Origin: JBBECJ01 sp963763325
Lineage (GTDB): Bacteria > Chloroflexota > Chloroflexia > Thermomicrobiales > CFX8
NCBI GenBank assembly: GCA_963763325.1
Contig: CAVXOL010000001.1
Span: 248,001 to 312,000 of the forward strand
Length of the DNA: 64,000 nucleotides
Direction: 5' to 3'
Each line of letters opens with the position of its first letter. Positions within the stretch are counted from its first letter, which is position 1. Below the pieces are notes generated by a model. That model ran no database searches. It saw only the letters and a list, made by a program, of their open reading frames with translations, and was not told the origin of the DNA. Positions 28,441 to 38,463 of this stretch are shown here, piece by piece. The translations under genes and the position numbers were made by a program.

Positions 28441-30244
28441 CAGCTAACTGGTTGACGGCGATGGCAATGACCGATTGCTGACGACCTTCGATCAGCCGGC
28501 GGATGGCGTAGGTTTGTCGCGCCTCGTCTTTGGCGGCCAACAGCCCATGCTCAGCCAAGCGCTTGACGAGCGTCCCCTTCGTCAAGGTCAAGGCATCGCC
28601 GACCTGCCGCCCGACCACTTGGGCCGCGCCGTAGGCCAGATCCGCCTTGAGATAGAGCACCTCGCCGTCGAGCCAGCCAACGCGGTCGCCCTGCGGCTGC
28701 CAGGTCGTGACGGTCTTCTTGCCGACGACCGTCGTGTGCTCGCGCCAGCCCCAGGCACTCGGCTGGTGTCCGTCGGTCGGTGGCTGGCCGTCGCGGTCCG
28801 CGACATGGACCTGCCCACTCGCAATCGCTTGATCAAGCAGCTCGACGAAGCGCAGTGCTTGGTCAGACCCTGCCTGCTCTTCGCGCTGGCGGTCGACCAG
28901 ACTGTCGAGTGCGACGTGAACCCGGTCACGGTACTGGTCGTAGTCCTCGCTCGTGATCGCCCCAATCTCGAGCGCAAACTCAAGGAAGAACTCCATCCCG
29001 ATCGCGAGCTGGGCGAGGTTGGCTGGCGTCCGCTGATGAACGCCAGCGCTGGTACGGGTGCCGCGACTTGCCAACCGATGCTTCTCCAGACGAGCCTGGA
29101 TCACGTCGTATCGGCCGGCGATCCACTGGATGTAGCCGGTCATCGCCTGTGCGTAGCGGCCGGTAGCCGCATCCTGCTGGCAGATGGTCAATCGGTTCCA
29201 GTCGATATCACCGCTGGCAACCGCAACCAGGACGGCCCGCGCCCTGAGGCTATGTCCGCGCGGGATGTCCTCGCCGGTGGCCAGGAGTAACCCGCGCGGC
29301 GGCTTCTCGGGCACGACCGTCAGATCGTGTGCCATCCGCTGGCGACCCTTGCGGTTGCCTTGCGCGCGGAACAGCCGGTCGGCGGCCCCGTGCATGCCCT
29401 GTACCTCGGCCGATGACCCGACTGGGTTGAAATCGTCGATCGTCATCAGCGCGTCTTTCCCGTCGAACAGGAGCTGTTCATTGGCGTTGACGGTCCCGAG
29501 CCAACTGCCAGGGCAGGTGCTCGGCGTCCATCCTGCGCCCCGAAGTGCTGCTGAGCCAGGGCGGCCAGTTGGCTTTTGCCCGTCCCGGTTCGGCCACTGG
29601 ATGAAGAGTCCAAAGTCCACGCCACCCAGCACCGACCGGACGGTTGCGCCCAGCAGCGGGACCGTCACCCGATCTGGCGCCACGTCGAATATGGCGAGAC
29701 TGGCCCTGATCGCAGCAACCAGGTCGTGCGGTTCGGGTGGCTCGGCCAGTGTGAAGTTGACCACCGTCTCCGGCGGCTGGACCGCGATGGCGGTGTCGAG
29801 GCCAGTCGCGGTGATCGCACCGGCAGGGGTCAGATAGACCATCGCCCCATCGATCTCGCGCCAGCCGATGTGTCCGTAGACCCGGACGGTCGGGACTGGC
29901 TGACTCAGCACCTGGATGGCGGTGCGCAGGTGGTCACGACCGCCTGGAAAGACGATCGCGTCGGGACCCAGGGCGTCCAGGACCCATCCCATCGATGCAA
30001 AGGCGCGAGCGGGAATGGTGACCTCGACCTCCTGTCCGCCAACGGCAGCGAGCAGGACGAAGTCACGGTGCTCCGCAACGCCGTCGCTCACGATGACTTG
30101 CTTCGTGATCCGGACGGTGAAGGTCGAGAGCTGCTGGCGATCGAAGCCAGTTGGGGTCGTACGCAGATGCACGACCCCAGTTGGTGTCAGTTCGTACAAA
30201 GAAGAAGGGCCCTCCCCGGGGGGAAGGTCCATGACCGTAGACAT
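28349..30244 (-). CDS. DUF927-domain ATPase (mobile-element type), P-loop region frameshifted
   Basis: About 630 residues. The DUF927 signature is VPTVRVYGHIGWREIDGAMV, YLTPAGAITATGLD; then a helicase-like core and NANEQLLFDGKDALMTIDDF, the Walker B-like strand. In the frame that stays open, the P-loop is missing. In the neighbouring frame at about 29530-29590 the sequence reads GRTGTGKSQLAALAQQHFGA, a perfect Walker A. So two compensating frameshifts flank it although no stop appears. The ATG at 30244 follows AGGAA by 7 bases. The frame remains open another 227 codons upstream without a ribosome site. DUF927 proteins are typical of integrated plasmids and phages. Two small genes follow. Confidence 0.75.
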   Translation of the reverse strand: MSTVMDLPPGEGPSSLYELTPTGVVHLRTTPTGFDRQQLSTFTVRITKQVIVSDGVAEHRDFVLLAAVGGQEVEVTIPARAFASMGWVLDALGPDAIVFPGGRDHLRTAIQVLSQPVPTVRVYGHIGWREIDGAMVYLTPAGAITATGLDTAIAVQPPETVVNFTLAEPPEPHDLVAAIRASLAIFDVAPDRVTVPLLGATVRSVLGGVDFGLFIQWPNRDGQKPTGRPGSAALRGAGWTPSTCPGSWLGTVNANEQLLFDGKDALMTIDDFNPVGSSAEVQGMHGAADRLFRAQGNRKGRQRMAHDLTVVPEKPPRGLLLATGEDIPRGHSLRARAVLVAVASGDIDWNRLTICQQDAATGRYAQAMTGYIQWIAGRYDVIQARLEKHRLASRGTRTSAGVHQRTPANLAQLAIGMEFFLEFALEIGAITSEDYDQYRDRVHVALDSLVDRQREEQAGSDQALRFVELLDQAIASGQVHVADRDGQPPTDGHQPSAWGWREHTTVVGKKTVTTWQPQGDRVGWLDGEVLYLKADLAYGAAQVVGRQVGDALTLTKGTLVKRLAEHGLLAAKDEARQTYAIRRLIEGRQQSVIAIAVNQLAGGRDRDNPDDAVRQPVSSVASVLRRIGVGR

Positions 30245-31684
30245 GCTGATATTCCTATTTTCATCACAACAATGCGTCGGGGTGATTGGTATCGCGGTGA
30301 CCGGGGGGCCACGCGGGTGGGTGATGATGGTGCTCCTTTCCAAGACGGTGGTCGTCGACTCGAGGAATCGCTGCGGTGCTGCCCGAAGCCGGCTGGGTGT
30401 CAGCCATCCGACGGCAATCGCGTCGAGCGGTGTGGGCAGCGAATGCATTGATCCCGATATTTGTAAGTATCGACAAATTGATCGAAATGTCGCATGCTGG
30501 GGTTGAATTGGCTCGCGCCGCCATGCAAGCACGGCTGTTGATGGGGAGAACCGGTGTCGGTAGCCCAGATCAAGTGCGTCCCATGGGAGTGCGAGGACGA
30601 CCCCACGGCGGCCTCGGCCGTAGGTGCCACTTCCTGTCGGCTGCGTTTTGGAAACCAGCACGATGGACAACCGTGTGTCAGGCCTGACGGCGATGCCGAA
30701 GCGGTCAACAGTCACAGCAAGCCGCGGATGGTTACGCTTGGCCATGGTGACGACGACACCGTCGACGATACGCAGGCGAATAGCGAGTTGGTATGACGAG
30801 CGCACACCAGAACGACGACCGCAATGCCGGCCTGTCGGTAGCACGATATGCAATGACCAGGTGCAAGTTACGGCGCGTGATGCAGCCAGGCGAGGCGAAA
30901 CACAGGCGACTTGCATCATGAGCAATCGAGCGATTTTGACGATGGCACCGGCACAACGAGGGTCGGATCATGATGATGTCAGGGTGCAACTCCACGGCCC
31001 AAGTCGATGTCGAGGCGTGCATTGTACCCGCATGCTGAGTAGCACGGTCCCATTTCGACCATGCGCACCGCTCGTATCACGGACGAAGAACATACAATTG
31101 CTCAGAATCCGACAACGAATCCGACAACACGGTCGGGTTCTTACCCTTGATTCGACACCGTGATTTGGCTTCTACACAAGGAATACCACGGCGAATGTCG
31201 GGTTTGTCGGGTTTTATCTGAGGAGAGACAGAACCAGGTTGAGATCTCAGCATCGGGCATCCTCAACGAGAGTGGCTCATTGAGAATCGAATCGGTGGAG
31301 ACCGTGTGATTGGTACTCGTCTCTCCCTCCGTAGAACCCGACAAACCCGACATGCGGTCACCGTTTCCCGAGTCAGCCAGCACAACAGAATGGCAGATCG
31401 ACGAACTGAGCCCGACAGCACAGGTTAACGATCCGACATCTAAAGGGGCGATACCCGACATCGGCACGGTCATCGCACGCCACCGACGTTGAAACGATGC
31501 CCAGACGTTGCAGTATCGAGGTCAACTGATTCGTAAAGCAACCAGAAAGTCACCTGAGTACTGCATGAGTTGCAGCCTGGACGAATCAGCGCGCAAGACG
31601 ATCTATCCGCACACGACGTTGGCCACGTGGACCGGACGTGGCCCACAGGTCGGATCCGGCTCCATGCCATCCTGCTGGGGATCG
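30245..31684. other. Leader region of the DUF927 operon, mostly without assigned genes
   Basis: The stretch from 30245 to 30860 on the minus strand is open and part of it (HPRLAVTVDRFGIAVRPDTR; RGRRGVVLALPWDALDLGYR) reads like genuine protein, possibly a separate small gene of about 100 residues without a clear start. From 30900 to 31684 nothing is recognised except an inverted pair of CGGGTTTGTCGGGTT elements. Its base composition is lower in GC than the flanks, as expected of mobile DNA. Confidence 0.4.
31195..31353. repeat. Inverted GTCGGGTTTGTCGGGTT elements
   Basis: GTCGGGTTTGTCGGGTT at about 31197-31213 recurs as its exact complement, AACCCGACAAACCCGAC, at about 31336-31352. Similarity extends outward imperfectly on both sides. 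Each element is itself a tandem GTCGGGTT pair. Two further CCGACAAC boxes lie at about 31107-31126. Such iteron-like arrays upstream of a mobile ATPase operon could be a replication or recombination site. Confidence 0.55.
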
Positions 31685-31686
31685 GG

Positions 31687-31768
31687 TTACTCTTGCGGCA
31701 GGCTGTCCAACTGGCGCTGGAGGTCCGGATCGCTATAGTCCCAGTGTTCCACGATCTTCCCGTCCGTC
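31687..31768 (-). pseudogene. SnoaL-like protein, C-terminal fragment
   Basis: The minus strand encodes DGKIVEHWDYSDPDLQRQLD, then SLPQE and a stop. This is nearly identical, also in DNA, to the end of the intact SnoaL-like gene at 62360-62716 (DGKIVEHWAYSDPDLQRQMD). The rest of the gene is absent. It lies just beyond the 3' end of the RecD2 gene. Confidence 0.85.
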
Positions 31769-31784
31769 AGGATACCTTGACCGC

Positions 31785-34158
31785 TCACGCGACGAGCCCC
31801 TCCCACGCACTCAGCGCGGTTGCCTCATCGGGTTCTGCGCTGGGCGCTCGTCTCCAGTGAAATCGCAGCTCCTCCGTCAGCAGTCCTTCGAGCGCCGTCT
31901 GGCGCGTCGTCCGTCGCCAGTCTCGAACGGCTAAGGCCAGTGCCTTGCGTTGCCCCACCAGCACCACCAACTGCCGTGCCCGGGTCACCGCCGTGTAGAG
32001 TAGCGTCCGGCTCAACAACGGCGCATGGGTGGTGAGGAGTGGGATGACCACCGCCGGGAACTCAGCCCCTTGCGCTTTGTGGACCGACACGGCGTAGGCA
32101 TGCGTCAGGGCGTGGAGACTCCCGTACGGGTAGCGTCACCTCCCGCCCATCATCCAGCCGGCAGCGTCAGCTCCTGCTCGATGGGGTCGAGTGCCTCGAT
32201 CATGCCCAGGTCGCCGTTGAAGACCTCCAACTCGTAGTCGTTGCGCAGTTGCAGCACCCGGTCACCAACCCGGTAGACTCGCCCTCCCGCTCGCGCCTCG
32301 GGGATGCCCTCCCGTCCTGGATTGAGCCGCTCTTGGAGCCGCTGGTTGAGCGTGCCGACGCCGGCCTCCCCACGATGCATCGGCGACCAGCACCTGGACA
32401 TCCCCTGGTCGGAAGCCGTAGCGCGCCGGGAGTCGCTCGGCGACCAAGTCGACGACCAGATCAGCGGCCTCAAGTGGTGTCTCTGCTGGCAGGAAGAAGC
32501 AGTCCCCGCTGGCTCCTCCGAAGCGTGGGTACTCTCCGGCATTGATGCGTCCGGCCGCCAGGGCGATCCCTGACCCGGCACCCTGGCGGAAGATGTGCGT
32601 GAGCCGCGTCACCGGGAAGCGCTCGGACGCCAGGAGATCAGCCAGGACGTTGCCGGCACCAACGCTGGGGAGTTGATCGGGATCACCGACGAGGACGAGA
32701 TGCGTGCCGGGTGTGATCGCCTTGACCAACTGGTTGGCGAGCAGCACATCCAGCATGCTCACCTCGTCGACGACGACCAGGTCCGCATCGAGCGGGTTGT
32801 CGGGTCCTACCGTCGCGGCGCCACCCGGTCGGAGTCCCAGCAACCGATGGAGGGTCTTCGACTCCCAGCCGGTGGCCTCCTGCATCCGCTTGGCGGCGCG
32901 TCCGGTTGGTGCGGCCAGGACACACTGCAGTCGTTTGGCACGGGCAAGGGTGAGGACCGCCCGGAGGGTGTGGGTCTTCCCCGTTCCCGGTCCACCGGTC
33001 AGGATCGAGACTGGCTGCGTGAGGACCATCTGGACGGCCGCTTCTTGCGCGGGAGCCAGCGTGAGGTGGTGACGTTCACGCAGCCAGCTGAAGGCAACGT
33101 CCCAATCGACCGAACCGAAGTGACCGAGGATCTGACTGCGCGGACCTGCGCCAGCCAACCCACGCAAGCGACCGGCAAGACCCGACTCCGCCCGAGCGAA
33201 GGGTGTCAACGCCAATCGCCGGTCGGTATCTGGCACCGTGTCCGCGTCGGGTTGGGTGGTTCCCCCATCCTCGAGGTCAGTGCTGTCGCTGGGCACGACG
33301 CGGGACGCCTGCATGAGGTCACCCGATTCGAGGAGCGTCTCCAGGACCCGAGTAACGGCGTCTGGTTCGACCTCGAGCAGCTGTGCGGCCTGCGCGACGA
33401 GTTGCGCCTCCGGAAGGAGGGTATGACCGTCCTCGGCGGCCGTCCCGAGCGCGTGCAGCACGCCGGCCTCGAGGCGGGCCGGGGCATCGGGTGCCATGCC
33501 GATCGCGCGGGCGATCGTGTCGGCCGTCTTGAAGCCGATGCCCCAGACCTCACGCGCCAAGCGATAGGGCTCGGTGGCCAGCACCTGGACCGACTGGTTA
33601 CCGAAGCGCTTGTAGATCCGGACGGCGAGCGAGGTCGAGACGGCGTAGCTCTGCAGGACGGTCATCACCTCGCGGATCTGGCGTTGCTCCTCCCAGGTGG
33701 CGGCGATGCGCTGGGCACGCACTGGTCCGATGCCGGCCACCTCGGTCAAGCGATCAGCCGTCGTGTCGATGACGTCGAAGGTCTCCTCGCCGAAGGTGTC
33801 GACGATGCGGCGAGCGAAGACCGGGCCAATGCCCTTGACGAGTCCGCTGCCCAGGTACGTCTGCATGCCCTGCACGGTGGCGGGCAAGGTACTCTGGTAA
33901 TCGACGACGGTGAACTGCCAGCCATGCTTGGCGTCGTTCCGCCACCAGCCGCGAGCAACGATGGCTTCACCAGGAGTGAGGTCGGGCAGGGTGCCCGACG
34001 ATCGGGACGAGCCGATCATCTGCGGAGAGGAGCGGTGCGTCGGAGCGTTCAGGGGCGATCCGGGCGACGGTATACCCGTTGTCGGGGTTCTGATAGGTAA
34101 TGCGTTCAACGACCCCGCGCAGTTCGCGCAGCGGGGGGCGTTCAGGGCGCTGCGACAT
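31785..34158 (-). CDS. recD2: RecD2-like superfamily 1 DNA helicase, frameshifted
   Basis: About 790 residues in total. The N-terminus (LRELRGVVERITYQNPDNGY TVA) is the OB-like start of RecD2. Tandem helix-hairpin-helix units follow: LVKGIGPVFARRIVDTFGEE and LTEVAGIGPVRAQRIAAT. The motor has P-loop ILTGGPGTGKTHTLRAV, Walker B ADLVVVDEVSMLDVLLAN and LVLVGDPDQLPSVGAGNVLA. The C-terminal motif VSVHKAQGAEFPAVVIPL and TLLYTAVTRARQLVVLVG complete it. Joins are needed near 34000, 32375 and 32120. RecD2 is a 5'-3' helicase acting in replication-fork and repair processes without RecBC. It is single copy here, next to DUF927 DNA. Confidence 0.9.
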
Positions 34159-34426
34159 CGGAACGACTCGGTTCAGGTCTGGCGCGAATACATCGATTGG
34201 CTGCTACGCAACTCGCAGCGACATCCATCCTACTGAATACGCCACCGCGAGTGGTCGTTTAAACATCAATTTCCGCTTCCGCAATTCCGAATGTGGGAAA
34301 CGCCAGACACATATCGTTATGGGCAGCGGGAGCGAGGGCCACGTGGGGAATGCACTGGCGATGGTTGCCGTTGGAATCACCAGGCGATGTGTGACATTGG
34401 AATCACCAGTGGAGAGGACGACGTCC

Positions 34427-34864
34427 ATGCCAGTCACGTTCACGGCGGAGCAGCGCGAGTTGCTGGATCTGCCGCAGACCTTCGCGCGCCTGGCGACGTT
34501 GATGCCTGACGGCTCGCCGCAGAACACCACCATCTGGTATCGCCGCGAGGGGGACACGCTGATCATGGCCACCCCCGTCAAGGCGCAGAAGATGCGCAAT
34601 GTCCGGCGCGATCCCCGGGTGGCGATCGTGGTCGGGCATCCGGAGAACCCGTACCACTACCTGCAGATCCGTGGCAATGCCGAGGTTGTCGGCGATAACG
34701 CGCAGGCAATCGAGGAGTATCACCACATCGCGCGGCGCTACATCGGCGACAAGGCGCCAGCCTGGGTCACGGAATACTCGGCGTCGCCCGACTTCGATGA
34801 AGCGCTGATCGTCGTGCATCCGGAGCGCGTCTCCGTCTTCATCGAGACGGAGCCGGGCACGTAA
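34427..34864 (+). CDS. PPOX-class (pyridoxamine 5'-phosphate oxidase-like) oxidoreductase
   Basis: An intact protein of 145 residues. It reads FARLATLMPDGSPQNTTIWY RRE, DTLIMATPVKAQKMRNVRRD, PRVAIVVGHPENPYHYLQIR and GNAEVVGD, the split-barrel flavin-binding fold of PPOX enzymes, many of which use F420 or FMN. The PDGSPQ and KxRNxRRDPRVA motifs belong to the PPOX class F420-dependent group. The start at 34427 follows GGAGAGG. An upstream in-frame extension to 34100 has no start signal. Substrate unknown. Confidence 0.85.
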   Translation: MPVTFTAEQRELLDLPQTFARLATLMPDGSPQNTTIWYRREGDTLIMATPVKAQKMRNVRRDPRVAIVVGHPENPYHYLQIRGNAEVVGDNAQAIEEYHHIARRYIGDKAPAWVTEYSASPDFDEALIVVHPERVSVFIETEPGT

Positions 34865-34980
34865 TCGGCAGACGGGTGATCGCCTTCGTTTGGCGGAGCA
34901 TCGTGATATCCCCGTTGTCATCGGGCATGGTCGAGACCGCATCGTCCGCATGGAGCGGGACAAGAGGAAGATGGCCGACG

Positions 34981-35744
34981 ATGCCCCTGATCAATCATCC
35001 GACGGGCAACTACCAGTTCGTCCCCACGGCGACGGCTCCCCGCATCGTGGGTGCCGCGCCCTTTTCCAGCGCCGTCCGTGCCATGACCGGTTATGAGATC
35101 GTCCACGTGACATTCCATGTCCCGTTGCCATACCACGCTGGCTTCGCTGCCGCTGCCAAGCATCTGGAAGCCGTTGGACGCCCGCGCACCGCGCTCTGTG
35201 CTGTTGAAGTGCGTGTGCCACGACCGCTGACGATGGAGGAGTTTAGCGCCTTCAACGTCGGCTATCGGGCCGTCCTGGACGACTGGGGTGTCATCGTAGA
35301 CGGGCAGATTCCCATCGCCCGTAGCAACGTCGCACTCGGCTTCACCTCGTCGTCCGACAGCCCATTGTCCGACATCCTGCTCTATGCCTTCTCCTACACC
35401 GTTCCAACCCAGCGCCGCTGCCAACCTTCGTCGTCTCCGCCGCGCCGGAGAAGGCTGATGTGCGTCCCGGTGAAACAACGCCGGATGCGTTACGGGAAAA
35501 GGCCGCCAGCGCCATGCAGACGATGCAGGCTGGCCTGATCGCGGTGGAGATGGACTGGTCAGCCGTCACGGCGCTGGGTGTCTATACCCACCACGACATC
35601 CACACGTTCCTCGACACGGAGATCATCGCCGCCATGGGTGCGACCGCTATCCACGGCATCCACTGGTACTCCGGCCCGCCGCCGATTGTCGGCATCGAAA
35701 TCGAGATCGACATCCGCGCCATTCAGCAGGAACACCGGCTATAG
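34981..35744 (+). CDS. RidA/YjgF-like protein, copy 2, one frameshift
   Basis: The paralogue of the 3306-4056 gene, with close similarity along its length: MPLINHPTGNYQFVPTATAP, RTALCAVEVRVPRPLTMEEF and IPIARSNVALGFTSSSDSPL. The frame slips at about 35410; the continuing frame reads PLPTFVVSAAPEKADVRPGE, as in copy 1 (ISAAPEPATVRPGE), and ends with IVGIEIEIDIRAIQQEHRL. The ATG at 34981 follows an AAGAGGAAG some 12 bases before. It lies 116 bp after the PPOX gene on the same strand. Both copies carry a frameshift but at different places. Confidence 0.6.
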
Positions 35745-35956
35745 ACACGGCAGCACCGGGTGCAGCGATGAACAGCAGCATGACCGCTACTTCCCAAAAT
35801 AGTTTGCGTAGGAACTCCCTTATCCGCAAAGTGTAGACACACGGGTCTTGTACGAGGCAGCGTGACACGCGGACTGCACCTGAAGCGTTGACAGTCCATA
35901 CCACAACATCTAGCATCGGGGCGATACTCACACCAGATCCTGTGGTTGCCGGACCA

Positions 35957-36247
35957 ATGGAGCGGTGGCACGGATGGCAGGGTCGTCACGTCGAGAATCT
36001 GCTCCTCATGCCGGCGGCATTGGCAGCAGATCACGCACAGTGGCAGCAGCGCGCCAACGCCTTGGCGGCTGATGCCGTCCTGATCGTGCTGCCGGTTGAA
36101 CCGGGACCACAGCGTGACGCCCTGGAGCGCATCGCCCGCATCCTGGAGACGCGCGGCCGGCAGGTCACGATCGTCCACGCGCCATCCCATCTGGACAGCC
36201 TGATGCCAGACAATGACCGTGCTCTACATTGGGTCGATATCTCATAA
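35957..36247 (+). CDS. Hypothetical protein, 96 residues
   Basis: The ATG at 35957 opens MERWHGWQGRHVENLLLMPA, a helical stretch (QWQQRANALAADAVLIVLPV) and two beta-alpha units (VLIVLPVEPGPQRDALERIA; GRQVTIVHAPSHLDSLMPD). It looks like a small Rossmann-type half domain. An in-frame TTG lies further upstream at 35888 without clear ribosome site. No family is recognised; it sits between the RidA-like gene and a GntR gene facing it. Confidence 0.45.
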   Translation: MERWHGWQGRHVENLLLMPAALAADHAQWQQRANALAADAVLIVLPVEPGPQRDALERIARILETRGRQVTIVHAPSHLDSLMPDNDRALHWVDIS

Positions 36248-36319
36248 GGTACCAGCACGACAATTGGACAAGGAACCTCCAGCGCGCGGCATCTGCATGC
36301 TTTATGGAGGCATGTCGGG

Positions 36320-37033
36320 TCATTCTCTGGTGACAGTGAGCGCGTCAATCGCATCCTCGAGCGCCAACGAACGAGAGCGTATCGGGTCATTGAAGCGGAC
36401 GTAATGTTCGAGCACTGCGTGACGCGCGACTGTCGGGTCACCAGACCGAAGCGCGGCAACGAATCGCCTGTGGAATGAGACTACATAGTCGATTCCGGTC
36501 TGATATTCCTCAATTGCTCGAATATACAGCGCGCCGATCTGTCCATCGAGACTCGACCAGAGTTCAAGCAACCGCGGCATCTGTGCACACTCAACCAGCT
36601 TGCGGTGAAAGGCGAGGTCGATCCGCAACAGGTGGGGAAGCTCAGTAGGTAGATGGCATTCGCCCATTTCTCGGACGAGTTCGTCCATCTCGCCTAATAT
36701 GGTTTCGGTGATGCAATCAAATCCAACCGTCACGGCATATGACTCCAGCAGCGCACGGCTATAGCCCAGATCAAGCGCATCGGATCGCGAGATTCGAGTC
36801 ACGAAGGTCCCGCCGCGGGGCCGCGACACGACCAGCCCGCGACGTTCCAGCATCAGCAACGCTTCACGCACGGTGGTCCGGCTGACGCTCAATTGATTGG
36901 CGATTGTTCCTTCCACGAGCCGTGACCCAGGCGCGGCTTCACCTGAGAGGATCGCATCCTCAAGACTGTGTAAGACATCGTCAACTACTCGCAGACGGCT
37001 CGGCTTGCGCAAATGCGGATGATCCTCGTTCAT
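36320..37033 (-). CDS. GntR family (FadR subfamily) transcriptional regulator
   Basis: An intact protein of 237 residues. The N-terminal winged helix is RLRVVDDVLHSLEDAILSGE, with LVEGTIANQLSVSRTTVREA and LLMLERRGLVVSRPRGGTFV. The C-terminal all-helical FCD effector domain contains the metal-type residues in LLRIDLAFHRKLVECAQMP and YVVSFHRRFVAALRSGD. FCD-type GntR repressors bind organic acids or sugars. It is divergent from an SDR and ABC importer locus, so it likely controls it. The start at 37033 (after AGGTGG) fits better than the ATG at 37060. Confidence 0.85.
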   Translation of the reverse strand: MNEDHPHLRKPSRLRVVDDVLHSLEDAILSGEAAPGSRLVEGTIANQLSVSRTTVREALLMLERRGLVVSRPRGGTFVTRISRSDALDLGYSRALLESYAVTVGFDCITETILGEMDELVREMGECHLPTELPHLLRIDLAFHRKLVECAQMPRLLELWSSLDGQIGALYIRAIEEYQTGIDYVVSFHRRFVAALRSGDPTVARHAVLEHYVRFNDPIRSRSLALEDAIDALTVTRE

Positions 37034-37471
37034 ACAGTGGCCCACCTTTGTATCTCTCATTGTCAGTCACGTAGCGGCTGTTCATAGTCGATTCGACGGT
37101 ACGAAAGAATGATCCATGACTGACGACATCTTCCAGAGACGCAGTCCTAGGTGGATGGAGTTAGTACATTCACTGCAATGGCGCTAACTCAGGTAGCAAT
37201 ATCAGCTACCGCCGGCAATCCTGGCACGAATTGCTGTCGATTGTCGACTATCGACCAAAGTACTGCTATAGTGTCGCAGGATCAACCTTCCGTGACCACA
37301 TCGTCGCAGACCTGTACATCGCAGCAGAATCTGAGTGGGTCAACCGACGTGGCTGGCCACGAGACGTGCTCAGTTGAGCAGCCCCTTGACCTTGGACAGG
37401 TGTTGTCATCACGTTGTCACCGTGTGGAAGGGGTCGACTTGCCCCGACCGAGGTTGAGGAGCTACGGAAGG
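37034..37471. promoter_or_regulatory. Divergent intergenic region with candidate GntR operator
   Basis: The 438 bp between the divergent GntR regulator and SDR must hold both promoters. ATTGTCGACTAT at 37240-37251 is a near-palindrome around GTCGAC of the T-N-G-T-N-N-A-C-N-A kind bound by FadR-subfamily regulators. TATAGT at about 37269 could be a -10 box for the SDR direction. A chance open frame spans the region but has no start signal. The operator call is inference. Confidence 0.35.
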
Positions 37472-38302
37472 ATGGGACTGCACGCCATGGTCGATTTCAC
37501 AGGGAAGGTCGTGATCGTCTCGGGAGGTGCTTCGGGGATCAGTCGAGTTATTCTGACGCGATTCGCGGAAGCGGGAGCCGGAACGGTCATCGCTGATCTC
37601 GACGACGACTGGGGTGCGACGACAGCGCACGACCTCACCGCCCGTGGGCTGGAATCAATCTTCTGCCACACCGACGTGCGAGATAGTAGCCAGGTCAACC
37701 GGACTGTCGAGGCTGCTGTAGCTCAATTCGGACGCGTCGATATTCTCGTCCATGGCGCAGGCGTCGGCGTCCACAAGGAAGTCATCGACCTTTCAGACGA
37801 AGAATGGGACCTGCAGGTCGATGTGCAGCTGCGTGGAGCATTTCTCCTCAGCCGCGCTGTCGCCAATCAGATGATCATGCAAGGCCAGGGCGGGCGCATC
37901 ATCCTGATTGGATCAACCTCAGCAAACAACGCCCGGCCGAGGTCTGGTCCACATGCCGCTTCAAAGGCTGCCGAGATTCAGCTATCAAAGGTGATGGCTC
38001 TCGAGCTCGGCCGGTTCGGCATCACGTCGAACGTTGTCTCACCTGGTCTCACCAACATCGAAGGGATTTCGCGCTCGTCGCAATCGCCTGAATACCAGAA
38101 GGTCTTCGTGACCCAGGTTCCCCTCGGCCGATTGGGAACGCCTGACGAAATTGCCGATGCAGTACTCTTCATCGCATCCGACAGAGCTCGGTTCATCACT
38201 GGTCAGACGCTCTACGTCGACGGAGGCTACTCCGCCGGCAAGTTGGTGGTCGATGGGCCGCACCGGCCGGCAGACCATGGCCAACTCCACCAAGTTTCAT
38301 AA
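37472..38302 (+). CDS. Short-chain dehydrogenase/reductase with His in place of catalytic Tyr
   Basis: About 276 residues. The cofactor motif is KVVIVSGGASGISRVILTRF, an NAD(H)-preferring acid follows (VIADLDDDWG), then DVRDSSQVNRTV and VDILVHGAGVGVHK. The active-site Ser lies in IILIGSTSANNARPRSG, but the usual Y-x-x-x-K reads PHAASKAAEIQLSKVMALEL: the Tyr position, 13 after the Ser, is His. NVVSPGLTNIEG and TLYVDGGYSAGK complete the fold. The GAGGAG at 37455 supports the ATG at 37472. It is divergent from the GntR gene and precedes the ABC importer. If the change is real, activity is doubtful or altered. Confidence 0.8.
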   Translation: MGLHAMVDFTGKVVIVSGGASGISRVILTRFAEAGAGTVIADLDDDWGATTAHDLTARGLESIFCHTDVRDSSQVNRTVEAAVAQFGRVDILVHGAGVGVHKEVIDLSDEEWDLQVDVQLRGAFLLSRAVANQMIMQGQGGRIILIGSTSANNARPRSGPHAASKAAEIQLSKVMALELGRFGITSNVVSPGLTNIEGISRSSQSPEYQKVFVTQVPLGRLGTPDEIADAVLFIASDRARFITGQTLYVDGGYSAGKLVVDGPHRPADHGQLHQVS

Positions 38303-38463
38303 GTAGATCGACAGGGTTGGCTTCAAGCGTGAGAGCCAATCGTGAAGAACCAGAATGCAGAACACCAATGTCAGATAGGAGGTAGTTCGCGACGCACACA
38401 CACACCGTTACACCATAGAGGTGACGGCACACACTAAGTTCAGCCCGATGAGGAGGAGCACAG

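Noticed and set aside
30245..30925. 227-codon extension of the DUF927 protein
   Set aside because: The ATG at 30244 has a good ribosome site; the extension crosses lower-GC DNA and may contain a separate gene.
32595..34100. 501-codon plus-strand frame opposite RecD2
   Set aside because: It is antisense to clear helicase motifs and has no start signal.
37151..37471. N-terminal extension of the first SDR
   Set aside because: The translation is not SDR-like, and the ribosome site supports the ATG at 37472.
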